In this document: positions 1 through 9,173 of the stretch, piece by piece
How the letters are laid out: each line of letters begins with the position of its first letter
How positions within the stretch are numbered: position 1 is the first letter of the stretch
Source of the DNA: Syngnathus acus
Taxonomy: Eukaryota; Chordata; Actinopteri; Syngnathiformes; Syngnathidae
Direction of reading: 5' to 3'
Assembly: GCF_901709675.1 (NCBI RefSeq)
Contig: NW_023590222.1
Location: 162,540-226,539 of the forward strand
DNA length: 64,000 nucleotides
Notes under the pieces: model-generated
The model's input: only the letters and a program-made list of their open reading frames with translations
What the model was told of the DNA's origin: nothing
Database searches by the model: none
Program-made: the position numbers and the translations under genes

Positions 1-1
1 T

Positions 2-2389
2 GGGCTGTGTGTCTACATCAACAACAACTGGTGCAAAAATGCTAGATCTGTCGCCAGCTTCTGCTCTTCGGACATCGAGCTTTTGACTGTTAACTGCAGA
101 CCCTTCTACCTGCCCAGGGAGTTTACTGTTGTTAGCATCACGGCTGTGTATGTGCCTCCTAGCGCTAATACTAAAGAGGCCATGAGTGTTCTCTATCGGA
201 CAATCGGTGAGCGGCAATCCACGCACACAGAGGGTGTTTTCATCATTGCTGGGGACTTCAACCAGGCTAACATGAAGACTATTCTCCCTCATTTTTACCA
301 ACACGTGGATTTTCCAACTCGGGGAGAGAACACTCTGGACTTGGTTTACACCAATATAAAGGATGCATTCAGAGCAGCCCCCCGCCCCCACCTCGGCTCT
401 TCAGACCACCTATCTGTTATGCTAATCCCTGCATACAGGGCCCTGCTGATCAGAGCAAAACCCACAGTGAAGCAGGTGAGGGTGTGGTCTGAGGGGGCCA
501 TGGAGGCACTCCAGGACTGCTTTGAGTGCTCTGACTGGGACATGTTCAAATCAGCAGCAACATATGACAATCAGATCGACATTGATGAGTACGCCATGAC
601 TGTGTCAGCCTACATCAACAAATGCACCGAGGACGTCAGCACCACTAAGAACATCATCACCCGAGCCAACCAACGACCCTGGATGACTGAGGAGGTACGT
701 CATACGCTACGAGCACGGAACTCAGCCTTCAAGTCTGGCGACAAGGAGGCACTGAGGACAGCGAGAGCCAACTTGAACCGTGCCATCAGGTTAGCGAAGC
801 GAAGCCACAGTCGAAAAATTCAGGATTTTTTCCACGACGCCAATAACACCAGGAGTATGTGGCAAGGCATACGGGCGATCACGGACTACAACTTACCCTC
901 CCCCCCGTTGGGTGAGGTTGATGCTGACTTCCTAAATGGTCTAAATAACTTCTTTGGGCGATTTGAGGCACTAAACAGCACTCCTGCAGTTAAAACTGTT
1001 CCCCACCAGGAAGAGGAGGCACTCTGCCTTGACTCAGCCAACGTGTGGAAGACTCTGAGAAGAGTCAACCCACGTAAGGCCCCAGGCCCCGACAACATAC
1101 CTGGGCGGGTGTTCAAGGAATGTGCAGGTCAGCTGGCTGGTGTCATCACAGACATTTTTAACATCTCGCTGGGCCAAGCCACAGTGCCAGTATGCTTCAA
1201 GGCTGCCTCCATCATTCCGGTGCCGAAGAAACCTCAAATCACCTCATTGAATGACTACAGACCTGTGGCACTGACTCCCATCATGATGAAGTGCTTCGAA
1301 AGGCTGCTTAAAGAACACATCGTCTCCGGACTCCCCCCAACATTCGACCCGTTCCAGAACCGCTCTACTGAGGATGCCATCTCCTCCGTTCTTCACCTGA
1401 GCCTGGCTCACCTGGAGGAGAGGAACACCCACGTGCGGTTGCTGTTCCTGGACTTCAGCTCAGCGTTTAACACCATCATTCCACAGCATCTGGTGGAAAA
1501 ACTGGAACACCTGGGCTTCAGCACCCCCCTTCGAAACTGGCTGCTAGACTTCCTCACCAACAGACCTCAGTCAGTCCGGGTCGGACAGAACACCTCAGAT
1601 GTCATCACCCTCAGCACAGGCTCCCCTCAGGGCTGCGTCCTGAGCCCCCTGCTGTTCACCCTGATGACACACGACTGCGCCCCCAGGTTCACCACCAATC
1701 ACATCGTGAAGTTTGCAGACGACACAACGGTGGTGGGCCTCATCAGGGACATCAACGACCTGGACTACAGAGAGGAGGTGGAGCAGTTGGTGGGCTGGTG
1801 CAGAGAAAATAGCCTGATCCTGAATGTGGAGAAGACGAAGGAGATCATCGTCGACTTCAGGAAGAACCAGCCTCACCACGCTCCACTGATCATCAACAGC
1901 TCAGCTGTGGAGGTGGTCAGCAGCACTAAATTCCTGGGGGTCCACATCACAGACGACCTCACCTGGACTGTGAACACCACAACACTAGTCAAGAGGGCAC
2001 AGAAGCGCTTGTACTTCCTGCGGAGGATGACCCACCTGCCCCCACCCATCATGAGGACGTTCTACCGAAGCACCATAGAGAGCATTCTGACAAGCTGTCT
2101 CTCGGTGTGGTGTGGAGGTTGCAGCGCCTCCGATTGGAAGAACCTGAGGAGAGTGGTGAGGACAGCAGAGAGGATCATCGGGGCTCCTCTTCCCTCCATT
2201 CAGGACTTGTCATCCCAGCGCTGCGTGTCCCGAGCCCGTAATATTATCAGTGACCCATCACACCCTCACCATGGACTGTTCTCCCTGCTGCCGTCTGGGA
2301 AGAGGTTTCGCAGCATCCGCTGCAGGTCCACCAGGTTCTGCAATAGTTTTTTCCCTGCTGTCGTCAGACTGTTGAACATTCAAACGTAG
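2..2389 (+). CDS. L2-clade LINE ORF2 (endonuclease-RT), cut at the left by the window edge
   Basis: The frame is open from base 2 to a TAG at 2387-2389. It encodes the end of an apurinic-type endonuclease followed by a reverse transcriptase, which act in target-primed reverse transcription. Numbering from the codon at 83, GDFN is at residues 57-60 and SDH at 107-109 (endonuclease). FLDFSSAFNT at 455-464 (RT motif A), SPQGCVLSPLLF at 514-525 and FADD at 544-547 (catalytic motif C) follow. There is no internal stop or frameshift, so this is the best-preserved RT here with Rex3. The N-terminus lies outside the window. A copy of its missing upstream part sits in reverse at 5663-6120. The L2 assignment rests on the RT/EN motifs and the tail of the 3' UTR. 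Confidence 0.9.
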   Translation, partial: GLCVYINNNWCKNARSVASFCSSDIELLTVNCRPFYLPREFTVVSITAVYVPPSANTKEAMSVLYRTIGERQSTHTEGVFIIAGDFNQANMKTILPHFYQHVDFPTRGENTLDLVYTNIKDAFRAAPRPHLGSSDHLSVMLIPAYRALLIRAKPTVKQVRVWSEGAMEALQDCFECSDWDMFKSAATYDNQIDIDEYAMTVSAYINKCTEDVSTTKNIITRANQRPWMTEEVRHTLRARNSAFKSGDKEALRTARANLNRAIRLAKRSHSRKIQDFFHDANNTRSMWQGIRAITDYNLPSPPLGEVDADFLNGLNNFFGRFEALNSTPAVKTVPHQEEEALCLDSANVWKTLRRVNPRKAPGPDNIPGRVFKECAGQLAGVITDIFNISLGQATVPVCFKAASIIPVPKKPQITSLNDYRPVALTPIMMKCFERLLKEHIVSGLPPTFDPFQNRSTEDAISSVLHLSLAHLEERNTHVRLLFLDFSSAFNTIIPQHLVEKLEHLGFSTPLRNWLLDFLTNRPQSVRVGQNTSDVITLSTGSPQGCVLSPLLFTLMTHDCAPRFTTNHIVKFADDTTVVGLIRDINDLDYREEVEQLVGWCRENSLILNVEKTKEIIVDFRKNQPHHAPLIINSSAVEVVSSTKFLGVHITDDLTWTVNTTTLVKRAQKRLYFLRRMTHLPPPIMRTFYRSTIESILTSCLSVWCGGCSASDWKNLRRVVRTAERIIGAPLPSIQDLSSQRCVSRARNIISDPSHPHHGLFSLLPSGKRFRSIRCRSTRFCNSFFPAVVRLLNIQT

Positions 2390-2628
2390 CATTCCTCTGC
2401 ACACTTGTAAATACGGTTTTTGTCTCCTGCACTGTTTACATACTTTATCACTGCTGCACTTTGTACTCTATACTTATCTTATTTCATATTTTTATATAGA
2501 ATGTCACTTTTTAACCAGCCGCAATACCACTACATTGTTGAAAGCCGTACGCAACGTAATTTCGTTTTGTGTACACCCAGTGTTGACAAAATGACAATAA
2601 AGTTTGTCTAAGTCTAAGTCTAAGTCTA
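2390..2628 (+). mobile_element. L2 3' UTR with (AAGTCT)n tail
   Basis: This follows the ORF2 stop directly. It ends with an AATAAA at about 2596-2601 and then roughly four AAGTCT hexamers at 2606-2628, the short tandem tail expected for an L2-type LINE. The distal part from 2437 is also present at 22,697-22,890. Confidence 0.85.
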
Positions 2629-3140
2629 ATGCTAACTGGGCTAGCGGGCTGACTACAGTCCGCATCTGTGTCCGCCAAAATCTACTGTTATCACACTATT
2701 CTCCTCAAGCTGGCGGACATGTCCCTCTAGCAGGGACAACCTCTCTAAGAGAAGGGTGCAGTTGGTGCACAAAGCCGTACAAACCTCTTGATCCGCAGCC
2801 ATACTTACGTGTCCGATAATCGACGGTAGACAAACAGCCACGAAGCCTCCGCTGAGAGCCAAACAGTGACGTGGTTGAAATGGCAGGAATTGACGGTCCG
2901 TGACTTTCAACAATAGTAAACTCCCAAAACTGGAGTAAAAAACGTAAAAAGCGAGGAAAAATTAGAAAAGCATATAGAAATGTAGGAATGTAGATCCTCT
3001 CTCAAGTGACGCTGCGGCGCTCTACGTGGCAAACCGGAAGTATGATACAAAGTGAGGTTAAAAAGATGTAAAATAACAAATATAGAGCGAGTCACCGAGG
3101 TGGCCATCCGCGGCGCCATCTTACGATGTAATGATATCAA
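2629..3140 (-). mobile_element. Probable LINE 5' leader / ORF1 start, reversed
   Basis: On the minus strand a short frame starting MAADQEVCTALCTNC is followed by a leucine-rich, heptad-like stretch (LLLERLSLLEGHVRQLE), compatible with the coiled coil of a LINE ORF1 protein. The frame soon ends. The segment abuts the tail of the forward L2, so it looks like the start of another element inserted head-on. No domain is complete and the assignment is weak. Confidence 0.4.
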
Positions 3141-3141
3141 C

Positions 3142-3905
3142 TAGGGGTGTAACTTTTCATCGATACACATCGATTAATCGATATAATGCTCTACGATTTA
3201 TTGGCATCGATGCTAAACGTAAACATCGATTTATATCGCCGTGTTTGACCTCGGACATTAGACGCGACTTTATTTTGAAATCCAGTTCATTGTTGCTTGC
3301 TTCCTCTTTCCGGGAGCAGTACGCGGCGTGCTGTGTTGTGAGCAGAGCAGGCACGTGAAAGGGGAGCCGACAACTACGCGGCTCCTGGGCTGGTGCTATG
3401 GCTAGTGTCCAAGAAGACGATGAAATTCGCTCCCCTTTGGGCTTCAAGTCATTCGTTTGGAAGCACTTTGGATTCCAAAGTTTCCAACGTTTTTTGTTTT
3501 TTTTTAAAGTCCCAATGATCGTCACACACGCGTCTGGGTGTGGTGAAATTTGTCCTCTGCATTTGACCCATCCCCGTGTGATTTTGATCCATCCCCTGGG
3601 GGAGAGGGGAGCAGTGAGCAGCAGCGGCGCTGCGCTCGGGAATCATTTGGTGATCTAACCCCCCAATTCCAACCCTTAATGCTGAGTGCCAAGCAGGGAG
3701 GCAATGGGTCCAATTTTTATAGTCTTTGGTATGACCCGGCCGGGTTACTTAAGTCCGTAAACATAAAATTATTTCAGAAAAAAGATCATCTTTGGGAACA
3801 ACCGGATGTTATTCTGCCGGTCAGTATCACTGCACATGCAGTAGCAAACTCAATAGCGAAGAAATATGTGAGACTCTCAACTGGATCACCAATATTTGAG
3901 TGATG
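3142..3905 (+). mobile_element. hAT transposon remnant with BED-type transposase N-terminus
   Basis: The left end reads TAGGGGTGTAAC followed by a run of ATCGAT-rich inverted motifs, as in many fish hAT elements. An ATG at 3398 opens MASVQEDDEIRSPLGFKSFV, resembling the N-terminus of ZBED-like hAT transposases just before the BED finger. The frame is broken by a SINE at 3506-3746, and no finger cysteines or catalytic domain remain. No right end was found. Confidence 0.6.
3506..3746 (-). mobile_element. tRNA-headed SINE, reversed, head-truncated
   Basis: This is the reverse complement of the body of the complete SINE at 48,736-49,046. It starts with AAAGTCCCAATGATCG (the SINE 3' end) and stops at GACCCGGCCGGGT, before the tRNA-like A and B boxes. 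It sits inside the hAT transposase frame and so inserted after that element. Confidence 0.85.
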
Positions 3906-4212
3906 TTCCAGTTATTTATCACAATTATTTATTATTATAATAATAATATATATAATATATATAATAATTATTTATTTATTATTCACAATTGTCATGGTGA
4001 TCTTTCTGGTGATTTCTTAACTAGGCTGGATGTATTTTTTTTGTTGGCGTTGATTTCTCCGACTGCCCAGAAAGGCACCACCGCGATCAGTTAGGTTAAA
4101 ATGAAAAGAGAGGAAAGTGACGTTGTAAAGAACCATCCGTGACAAGATTTTCTTCAAAAATTGTTGTACCATGATTTTCTTCACAAAAAAAAAATAAATA
4201 AAAAAAAATTGT
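3906..4212. other. AT-rich stretch without recognisable gene
   Basis: TTAT/ATAT simple sequence at 3905-3985 is followed by low-complexity DNA ending in an A-rich run at about 4185-4210. I see no coding frame, RNA gene or element end here. Confidence 0.6.
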
Positions 4213-4214
4213 AC

Positions 4215-4280
4215 CCATGTATAATGCGCACCCCAGATTTTAGGACAATAAATTAGTTAAATTTTGCGCATTATACATGG
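4215..4280. mobile_element. Small inverted-repeat (MITE-like) element
   Basis: CCATGTATAATGCGCA at 4215-4230 is the exact inverse of TGCGCATTATACATGG at 4265-4280, separated by 34 bp. A degraded copy is at 24,484-24,550. This could be a short MITE or the retained end of a larger DNA transposon. Confidence 0.6.
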
Positions 4281-4353
4281 AAAAAAAACGGTAATTTGAT
4301 TATGCCATAACCCAGATTCGAATCGAACACAACGGAATTAAACACTACACGAT

Positions 4354-4548
4354 TGTATGCAAGAAGGGGCAGCACATCATGAAAAGGAACTCCGCCGTGT
4401 CCCAGAAACCAAACAACAACTCCGTAAGGAAAGACAAAAACAGGCTCCAGCACGACCACAACCCACCACCACTTTCCCCTGCCCACACTGCACAAAAATA
4501 TGTGGATCCCGGATCGGCCTCTACGCCCACCTGCGGACCCACAAGTAG
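4354..4548 (+). pseudogene. 3' tail of RTE-like LINE ORF2 (zinc-finger end)
   Basis: This is the last 60 or so codons of the LINE whose longer copies are at 13,821-15,451 and 43,352-46,180. A basic Q/K/R-rich linker is followed by one C2H2 finger (C-x2-C-x12-H-x3-H) and a TAG stop. Everything upstream is missing, as expected of a 5'-truncated insertion. Confidence 0.8.
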
Positions 4549-4595
4549 ACGACCCTGAGAAGAAGACAGTCATACTCGTCCCGAGTGTCCGCCGA

Positions 4596-4599
4596 TGAT

Positions 4600-4642
<43 letters not shown>

Positions 4643-4735
4643 GTGTGTGTGTGTGTGTGTGAGAGCGAGAGAGAGCGAGAAAGAGTGCGAGAGAGAGAGA
4701 GAGAGAGCGCGAGAGAGAGCGAGAGCGAGAGAGAA
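4596..4735. repeat. (GT)n-(GA)n compound microsatellite
   Basis: Nearly pure GT dinucleotides run to about 4660, then GA-rich repeats with GAGCGAGA interruptions. The same compound array follows every copy of the LINE tail (15,503-15,655; 24,865-24,990; reversed 43,141-43,300), so it predates the duplications. The Cys/Val and Ser/Leu frames across it are artefacts. Confidence 0.95.
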
Positions 4736-4739
4736 CGCT

Positions 4740-5224
4740 CAACCGTAGCGTGCCGCCGACCGCCCAACTGCACCGCGCTGGTCGCATTATTGTGACAGAG
4801 CCGTCGCTGAAATTTAGAAAATATTTTAAAGTTCTGATGTACTTTCTAAAATTTAAGTGGATCTCAGTGCGCAGGGAGCTTAATTTGGTGCGGTCGCGCA
4901 ACCGCAGCGCGCCGGGCGCTCACTGTCGCATTGCTTAAAGAGCGCCTTTGTGTTTTAGGATGGCTTTACTGCTCCCACTTGCTTTCTTTGGAGGCATGAT
5001 TAGGGGTTAATACAATCCTCAAAGTAACGAAATTACAATAACGAACGGAGTCAGTCGGCATCCGGGCCGCGCGGTCGGGTTTTCTCGGGTCCTTTCGGCT
5101 CATCTTGCGAGGTTCAACCTCCGAATTTTGTTGGACAACCGAAGCAAAAAAATCTCGAATTCTTTTGTTCGAATTCCGATTTGTTCGAGAACCGGGACGT
5201 TCGAAAACCGAGGTTTGACTGTAC
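4740..5224 (-). mobile_element. Tigger/pogo-like DNA transposon remnant
   Basis: The outer end reads AACCGAGGTTTGACTGTA at about 5207-5224, a Tigger-type terminus. On the minus strand an ATG at 4997-4995 opens MPPKKASGSSKAILKHKGAL and then stops, resembling the basic start of a pogo-type transposase. The complete non-autonomous relative at 52,806-53,398 shows both ends. A poly-A/G tract at 5348-5384 separates it from the next tRNA. Confidence 0.7.
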
Positions 5225-5439
5225 TCCCAGACTTCCCTGCCACTTGTGCGCTGTACAGAAAGCCAATTATGGGACTAAATTGGAATAGCTGGTCTCTGGA
5301 CACTGGAAAAACTGGTTTCAGATACCCAGCAATTGACACATTAGCAATTAAAAAAAAGAAGAAAAAAAAAAAAAAAAAAAAAGAATTCAAAACTTCTGGC
5401 TCCCACACCAGCATATGCCTGCCATGGTCTGGACCTTGT

Positions 5440-5511
5440 GGTTCCATAGTGTAATGGTTAGCACACTGGACTCTGAATCCACTGGTCCGAGTTCAAGTCT
5501 CAGTGGAACCT
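5440..5511 (+). tRNA. tRNA-Gln (CTG)
   Basis: This 72-nt cloverleaf has acceptor strands GGTTCCA/TGGAACC pairing fully, an A-box region TGTAATGGTTAGCA, anticodon loop CTCTGAA (CTG) and a T-arm GAGTTCAAGTCTC. The anticodon stem CTGGA/TCCAC has one C-C mismatch at its base, so activity is uncertain. It is the promoter-proximal member of the Gln-like repeat family that forms the arrays elsewhere. Homologues with the same anticodon are at 16,351 and 25,679. Confidence 0.8.
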
Positions 5512-5602
5512 CAACCTTTTTTGCATTTACCTATTCCTATCTATACTGCTTGTGAGCTGCTCTATAAAACCATATACGTAACTTCCATGAATCAATGGCA
5601 TG

Positions 5603-5662
5603 AGTTCCATAGTGTAGTGGTAAGTGCTCTGGACTCTCACCCCAGCGACCCGAGTTCAAGTC
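5603..5662 (+). pseudogene. Truncated Gln-like tRNA, CTC anticodon
   Basis: A second array unit has anticodon loop CTCTCAC and is cut in the T-arm after TTCAAGTC, where sequence switches to reversed L2 at AGATCT. It lacks the 3' acceptor strand and so cannot fold. The break marks a rearrangement junction. Confidence 0.8.
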
Positions 5663-6120
5663 AGATCTAGCATTTTTGCACCAGTTGTTGTTGATGTAGA
5701 CACACAGCCCACCTCCTCGGGATTTACCGCTTAGTTCGCTGTTTCTGTCGGCGCGGAATGTAGCGAGCCCCTCCAGGCTAACGGCGTTGGACGGTATTGA
5801 TGAGTTTCAGCCATGTCTCCGTCAGGATGAGAGCGCAGCAGTTTTTAACCTCCCTCTTTGAAGAGAGTTCCAGTTGTAGATGGTCCATTTTATTATCCAG
5901 TGAGCGGACGTTGGAGAGGAAGATGGATGGAAGCGGCGGTTTGTAGGGGTTAGCTTTAAGCTTAGCCGTTAGCCCACCTCGACAGCCGCGCTTCCGCCGC
6001 CGGTCACACCGCCTACGCTTACTCCTCCTCCGGCGTGTGCTGCCCGGCGAGCCCGCTGCATTGTGAGCTTCTGGGGCTAGTGCCCGAAGCACTCCGAGGC
6101 TACGTAAACAGACTAGGGTA
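5663..6120 (-). mobile_element. L2 5' portion (start of endonuclease ORF), reversed
   Basis: Read on the minus strand, a basic stretch (RRRKRGCRGGLTAKLKANPY) leads into LPSIFLSNVRSLDNKMDHL and LTETWLKL, the start of an L2 ORF2 endonuclease. A frameshift follows near 5775, after which GGGLCVYINNNWCKNARS is readable. The last 50 bases repeat the first 48 of the window exactly. It is therefore a displaced, inverted copy of the part of the L2 that should precede base 1. Confidence 0.8.
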
Positions 6121-6284
6121 GTTGTGGCTACGAGTCCGAAAACACTTGATGACCGTACCTCCAGCAGGCGCTGGCGATCATATACTAACCTACTGGATGG
6201 ATAAACTAAACTTTGTGTTGTTTGTAGTGTCCTAGGCGACATATTTTGTGAAAATGCTCGTCGGTTGTCGAGAGCCGTTGCAGC

Positions 6285-6605
6285 CGCAGCCAACCGGGAC
6301 GCCGCCATCTTGAATCTTGAATTAGCCCCAAGCGGCTTGCTAACCGCGATGAGCCAGTTAAGACGCATAGCCGTCCCAAGCCATCTCGGCCTACTGGCTC
6401 TCGCATCTTGGTCATAGGTGACTCCATCACACGAAAAACACCACACTTAAAAATCCAGCCACGGTAATGTGTATCCCTGGAGGCAGAGCATAGAAGCTAA
6501 TCTAAGGGCGCTAGCTCGCAATAGGTCTAGTCAACAGCGTAGGTCCAACAACACTAGCCACTCGGATATAGTGATACACGGTGGCTCCAATGATATATTT
6601 CAAGC
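6285..6605 (+). pseudogene. SGNH-hydrolase ORF1 remnant of a LINE
   Basis: In one frame the DNA reads ILVIGDSITRKTPHL (block I, with GDS serine). After a one-base frame change it gives VMCIPGGRAPDIEAN (block II-like) and IVIHGGSND (block III, GxND). These are hallmarks of the SGNH esterase found in ORF1 proteins of CR1/L2-group LINEs. The C-terminal DxxH block is gone because the frame runs straight into ORF2-like sequence. Copy 1 lacks CCCGAC within block II, which other copies keep. Confidence 0.65.
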
Positions 6606-7925
6606 ATATATCGGCTCTATTGATAATCTTACAAATGGATTTAATGCGACATTGTTAAATGCCATCGACTCGGTAGTGCCACTACGTCTGAAAACTCGCC
6701 GTAGAAAGCCTACTACACGGTTCACAGGTGAAACACGGACGCTTAAGCAATTATGTAAAAAGCATGAACGAAAATGGCGTTGAACCAAACTTGAGGTTTT
6801 CCATCAGGCATGGCGCGATAGCCTCCTGAAATACAAAGATGCGCTTATTTTAGCAAAAACTAATTATTTCTCGCAAATTATTAATCTCAATAAAAACAAT
6901 CCTAAATACTTATTTGATACAGTGGCAAAGCTGACGTGGTGCCATCCGACCTCCGATAGCTCCTTCCACTCAGCCGACGGGTTCATGAAATTTTTCGCTT
7001 GAAAGATTGAATCCATTAGGGATGAGATCAAGATGACAGTTCCAATCGCTCAGTCGAGACCGCCCATTACCGGCGCTGACGAACATGCAATAACCCTATC
7101 AAATTTTAAAAGTGTGTCCGTTGAAAGGCTCACGCAATTGGTTAGTGCGGCTAAGCAAACGACATGTTCACTCGACCCGCTCCCAGCCAAACTATTTAAA
7201 GAATTACTTCAAATTTTAGGACCGTCCGTCTTAAATATAATTAATCTGTCTGTCTCCTTTGGACAGCCTTTAAAACCGCTATCATTAAACCGCTACTTAA
7301 GCGACCAAATCTCGACCCGGACTGTCTCAGTAATTATAGGCCGGTTTCAAATCTCCCATTCGTAGCAAAACAACGAGTAGTCCATGGTAATGCGACCTCT
7401 GAGCTCTATAACGTCACTTGTGGTGTCCCGCAGGGATCGGTACTCGGACCAATTCTATTTAATATGTATATGATTCCGCTTGGGGACATAATACGTAAAT
7501 ATAACATTAGTTTTCAATGTTAGGCGGATGACACTCAATTATATATGCCGTTATCGATGACAAATCCGCAGGACTGTTGTAATCTTGAGGCGTGCCTTGC
7601 GGAGATCAAGCAATGGATGTCTCTCAATTTCCTTCGTCTTATCCCAGATAAAACTGAGATGTTGATAATTGGTCCAGCTTGTTATCACCACTTATTTAAG
7701 GAAACCACTATAACTATGGATAACTGTACTATCACTCAGAGCGATACTGTAACTAATCTCGGGGTAACATTTGACCAAACGCTCTCCTTTCAAAAGCACA
7801 ATAAGAACATAACTAAAATTGCGCTTTTTCACCTCCGTAATATTCGTAAGATTCGTCCGATTCTCTCGTGATGCGGAAACTATTATACATGCGTTTATTA
7901 TGTCGCGCCTGGACTACTGTAACGC
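6606..7925 (+). pseudogene. CR1/L2/Rex1-group LINE ORF2 remnant
   Basis: Fragments in shifting frames include an R/K-rich pre-RT region (PLRLKTRRRKPTTRF), [29 protein letters not shown], then C*ADDTQLY, where the catalytic block is preceded by a stop. The end reads ETIIHAFIMSRLDYCNAL. Several stops and an internal deletion between the fingers and motif B show that it is dead. It is interrupted at 7927 by a reversed L2 tail. The exact clade is not settled. Confidence 0.75.
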
Positions 7926-7926
7926 A

Positions 7927-8110
7927 TTATCAAAGTCAAAGTCAAAGTCTGCTTTATTGTCAATTTCTTCACATGTCAAGACATACAAAGACATTGAAAC
8001 TGCGTTTCCTACTATCCCACGGTGGAGACAAGACATATTACACCCAATTGGTCCACAGACAAACAAAACATTCAAGTAAACAATACACAAAGTAAAAATA
8101 AGAAGGCACA
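7927..8110 (-). mobile_element. L2-type 3' UTR and (GACTTT)n tail, reversed
   Basis: On the minus strand it runs through CACCGTGGGATAGTAGG and ends in AATTGACAATAAAGCAGAC plus GACTTT repeats. It is a 5'-truncated insertion into the preceding LINE. A similar tail is at 56,640-56,715. Confidence 0.8.
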
Positions 8111-8111
8111 T

Positions 8112-8207
8112 AGTATATAAATGTATTATTTATTTATATAAAGGCCGGTCCACGAAATATTTCTGACACGTAACCGGTCCGTGGCGCAAAAAGGTTGGGG
8201 ACCAGTG
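8112..8207 (-). mobile_element. hAT terminal fragment
   Basis: GGTTGGGGACCAGTG at 8193-8207, with the ACCGGTCC palindrome inside, is the end of a hAT element with CAGTGGTCCCCAACC termini. The opposite end is missing; the segment starts in AT-rich DNA. Confidence 0.7.
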
Positions 8208-8858
8208 ATTTAGTAGAAGGTGGCTACAGATAAAAGTTTGAGTTCATTTTGAAAAACTAACAGGTCACTCACTTAAGATGCACGCACAACCAATGCAGCT
8301 CTCTAATAACTCTGCTGCAAACATAGGTTAACGCACTTGGGTTGAAAACCGAACCCCAGTCTTTCACGCGACAAGCAGAGATACTATCCACGATACTAAC
8401 AAGGAACATGCCCTGTGTTGGGGCAAGATGGACTGCTTGGCGGGAGAAAGGAAAGGGAGGAAGCAGAAAGGGGAACGCTCACAGAACACATGCGCTTATA
8501 ACTATTATGTGGATTTTAACCATCTGTAAACGTTATTAAAACAGTACTGAAATGGGGCAATCTGCTGGTCTTTTTCGTATATGCCTGCCTTCAAGTTTAG
8601 AGGGCACTACCTTTAGGGGGCGCATTAGAGGTTAGGGTTAAAGGTGAGGGGGTTACCGTTAGCGAGTTAGCAGGTTAGGGGTTAATTATTAGGGTTTGGT
8701 TATTGTTCTGGTTTTAGAGTTAGCGTTAGGGCTTGAAGTTAGGGAATTAGGAGCCTTAGGCCAACCAGATTCCATTTATTCCATTAATCACTGACATTCA
8801 GTCTTCAGGTCCATGGGCTACCAATCGGAATGTAACGGGGTCAGCTGGTCGACTATGG
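8208..8858. other. Gene-free interval with short telomere-like stretch
   Basis: No coding frame or RNA was recognised. From about 8620 to 8760 the DNA is enriched in TTAGGG-like hexamers (GTTAGGGTT, AGTTAGGGAATTAGG), a weaker version of the arrays at 11.2-12.9 kb. The flank at 8770-8830 is also found reversed at 51,896-51,970. Confidence 0.6.
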
Positions 8859-8930
8859 AGCTCATCGGTGCAGGGGAATGATTCTCGCTTAGGGTGCATC
8901 ATTACCTGGGTTTAACTCCCGGACGATCTC
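8859..8930 (+). pseudogene. tRNA-Pro (AGG) pseudogene
   Basis: ATGATTCTCGCTTAGGGTGC matches the D-arm to anticodon arm of tRNA-Pro(AGG), and the B box GGGTTTAACTCCCGG is present. The acceptor strands (GAGCTCA/GATCTC) and anticodon stem no longer pair. Homologues: 21,408-21,480 (-), 31,157-31,229 (-), 36,749-36,820 (+). Confidence 0.7.
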
Positions 8931-9020
8931 TTCTTGGAAACACTGTTGTCTATCATTATGTGGAGCGTTTGACAGGCCAACGTTACACGGAATGTAACAT
9001 GGTCTGCAAGCTTCCGTCAT

Positions 9021-9093
9021 GGCTCGTTGGTCTAGGGGTATGATTCTTGCTTTGGGTGTCGGAGGGTCCTGGGTTCAACTCCCAGACAAGCCC
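9021..9093 (+). tRNA. tRNA-Pro (TGG)-like gene
   Basis: The start GGCTCGTTGGTCTAGGGGTA, the anticodon loop TTTGGGT (TGG) and the B box GGGTTCAACTCCC match vertebrate tRNA-Pro. The anticodon stem is imperfect and an extra G lies after it (absent in the other copies), so it may be inactive. Homologues are at 21,249-21,320 (-) and 30,996-31,067 (-). A fourth copy is split by a transposon at 36,911-37,791. Confidence 0.7.
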
Positions 9094-9173
9094 TTCTTTA
9101 AAACGTTGCTGTTGATCAACTAGCCCAATTTAATTTTGGGCGCTAGCCCGAATCCATACACGGTGGATGGCGG

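Larger units (their letters stand above)
2437..5511 (+). repeat. Segmental duplicate A, copy 1
   Basis: This block of about 3.07 kb recurs at 22,693-25,750 in the same orientation with the same element order: L2 3' UTR, LINE leader, hAT with SINE, inverted-repeat MITE, LINE tail, GT/GA microsatellite, Tigger remnant, tRNA-Gln. The second copy differs mainly by one-base indels. The left border falls inside the L2 3' UTR, so the duplication did not follow element boundaries. Confidence 0.85.

Noticed and set aside
2604-3903. Several small frames in the L2 3' UTR, SINE and hAT segments read as genes
   Set aside because: They overlap recognised transposable-element sequence on either strand and lack any family resemblance beyond the elements.
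4215-4280. Inverted repeats as intrinsic terminators
   Set aside because: The genome is eukaryotic; the arms resemble MITE termini and no operon-like gene precedes them.
4521-4901. Frames of Cys/Val or Ser/Leu/His repeats over the GT/GA microsatellites
   Set aside because: Translation of dinucleotide repeats; no conserved protein.
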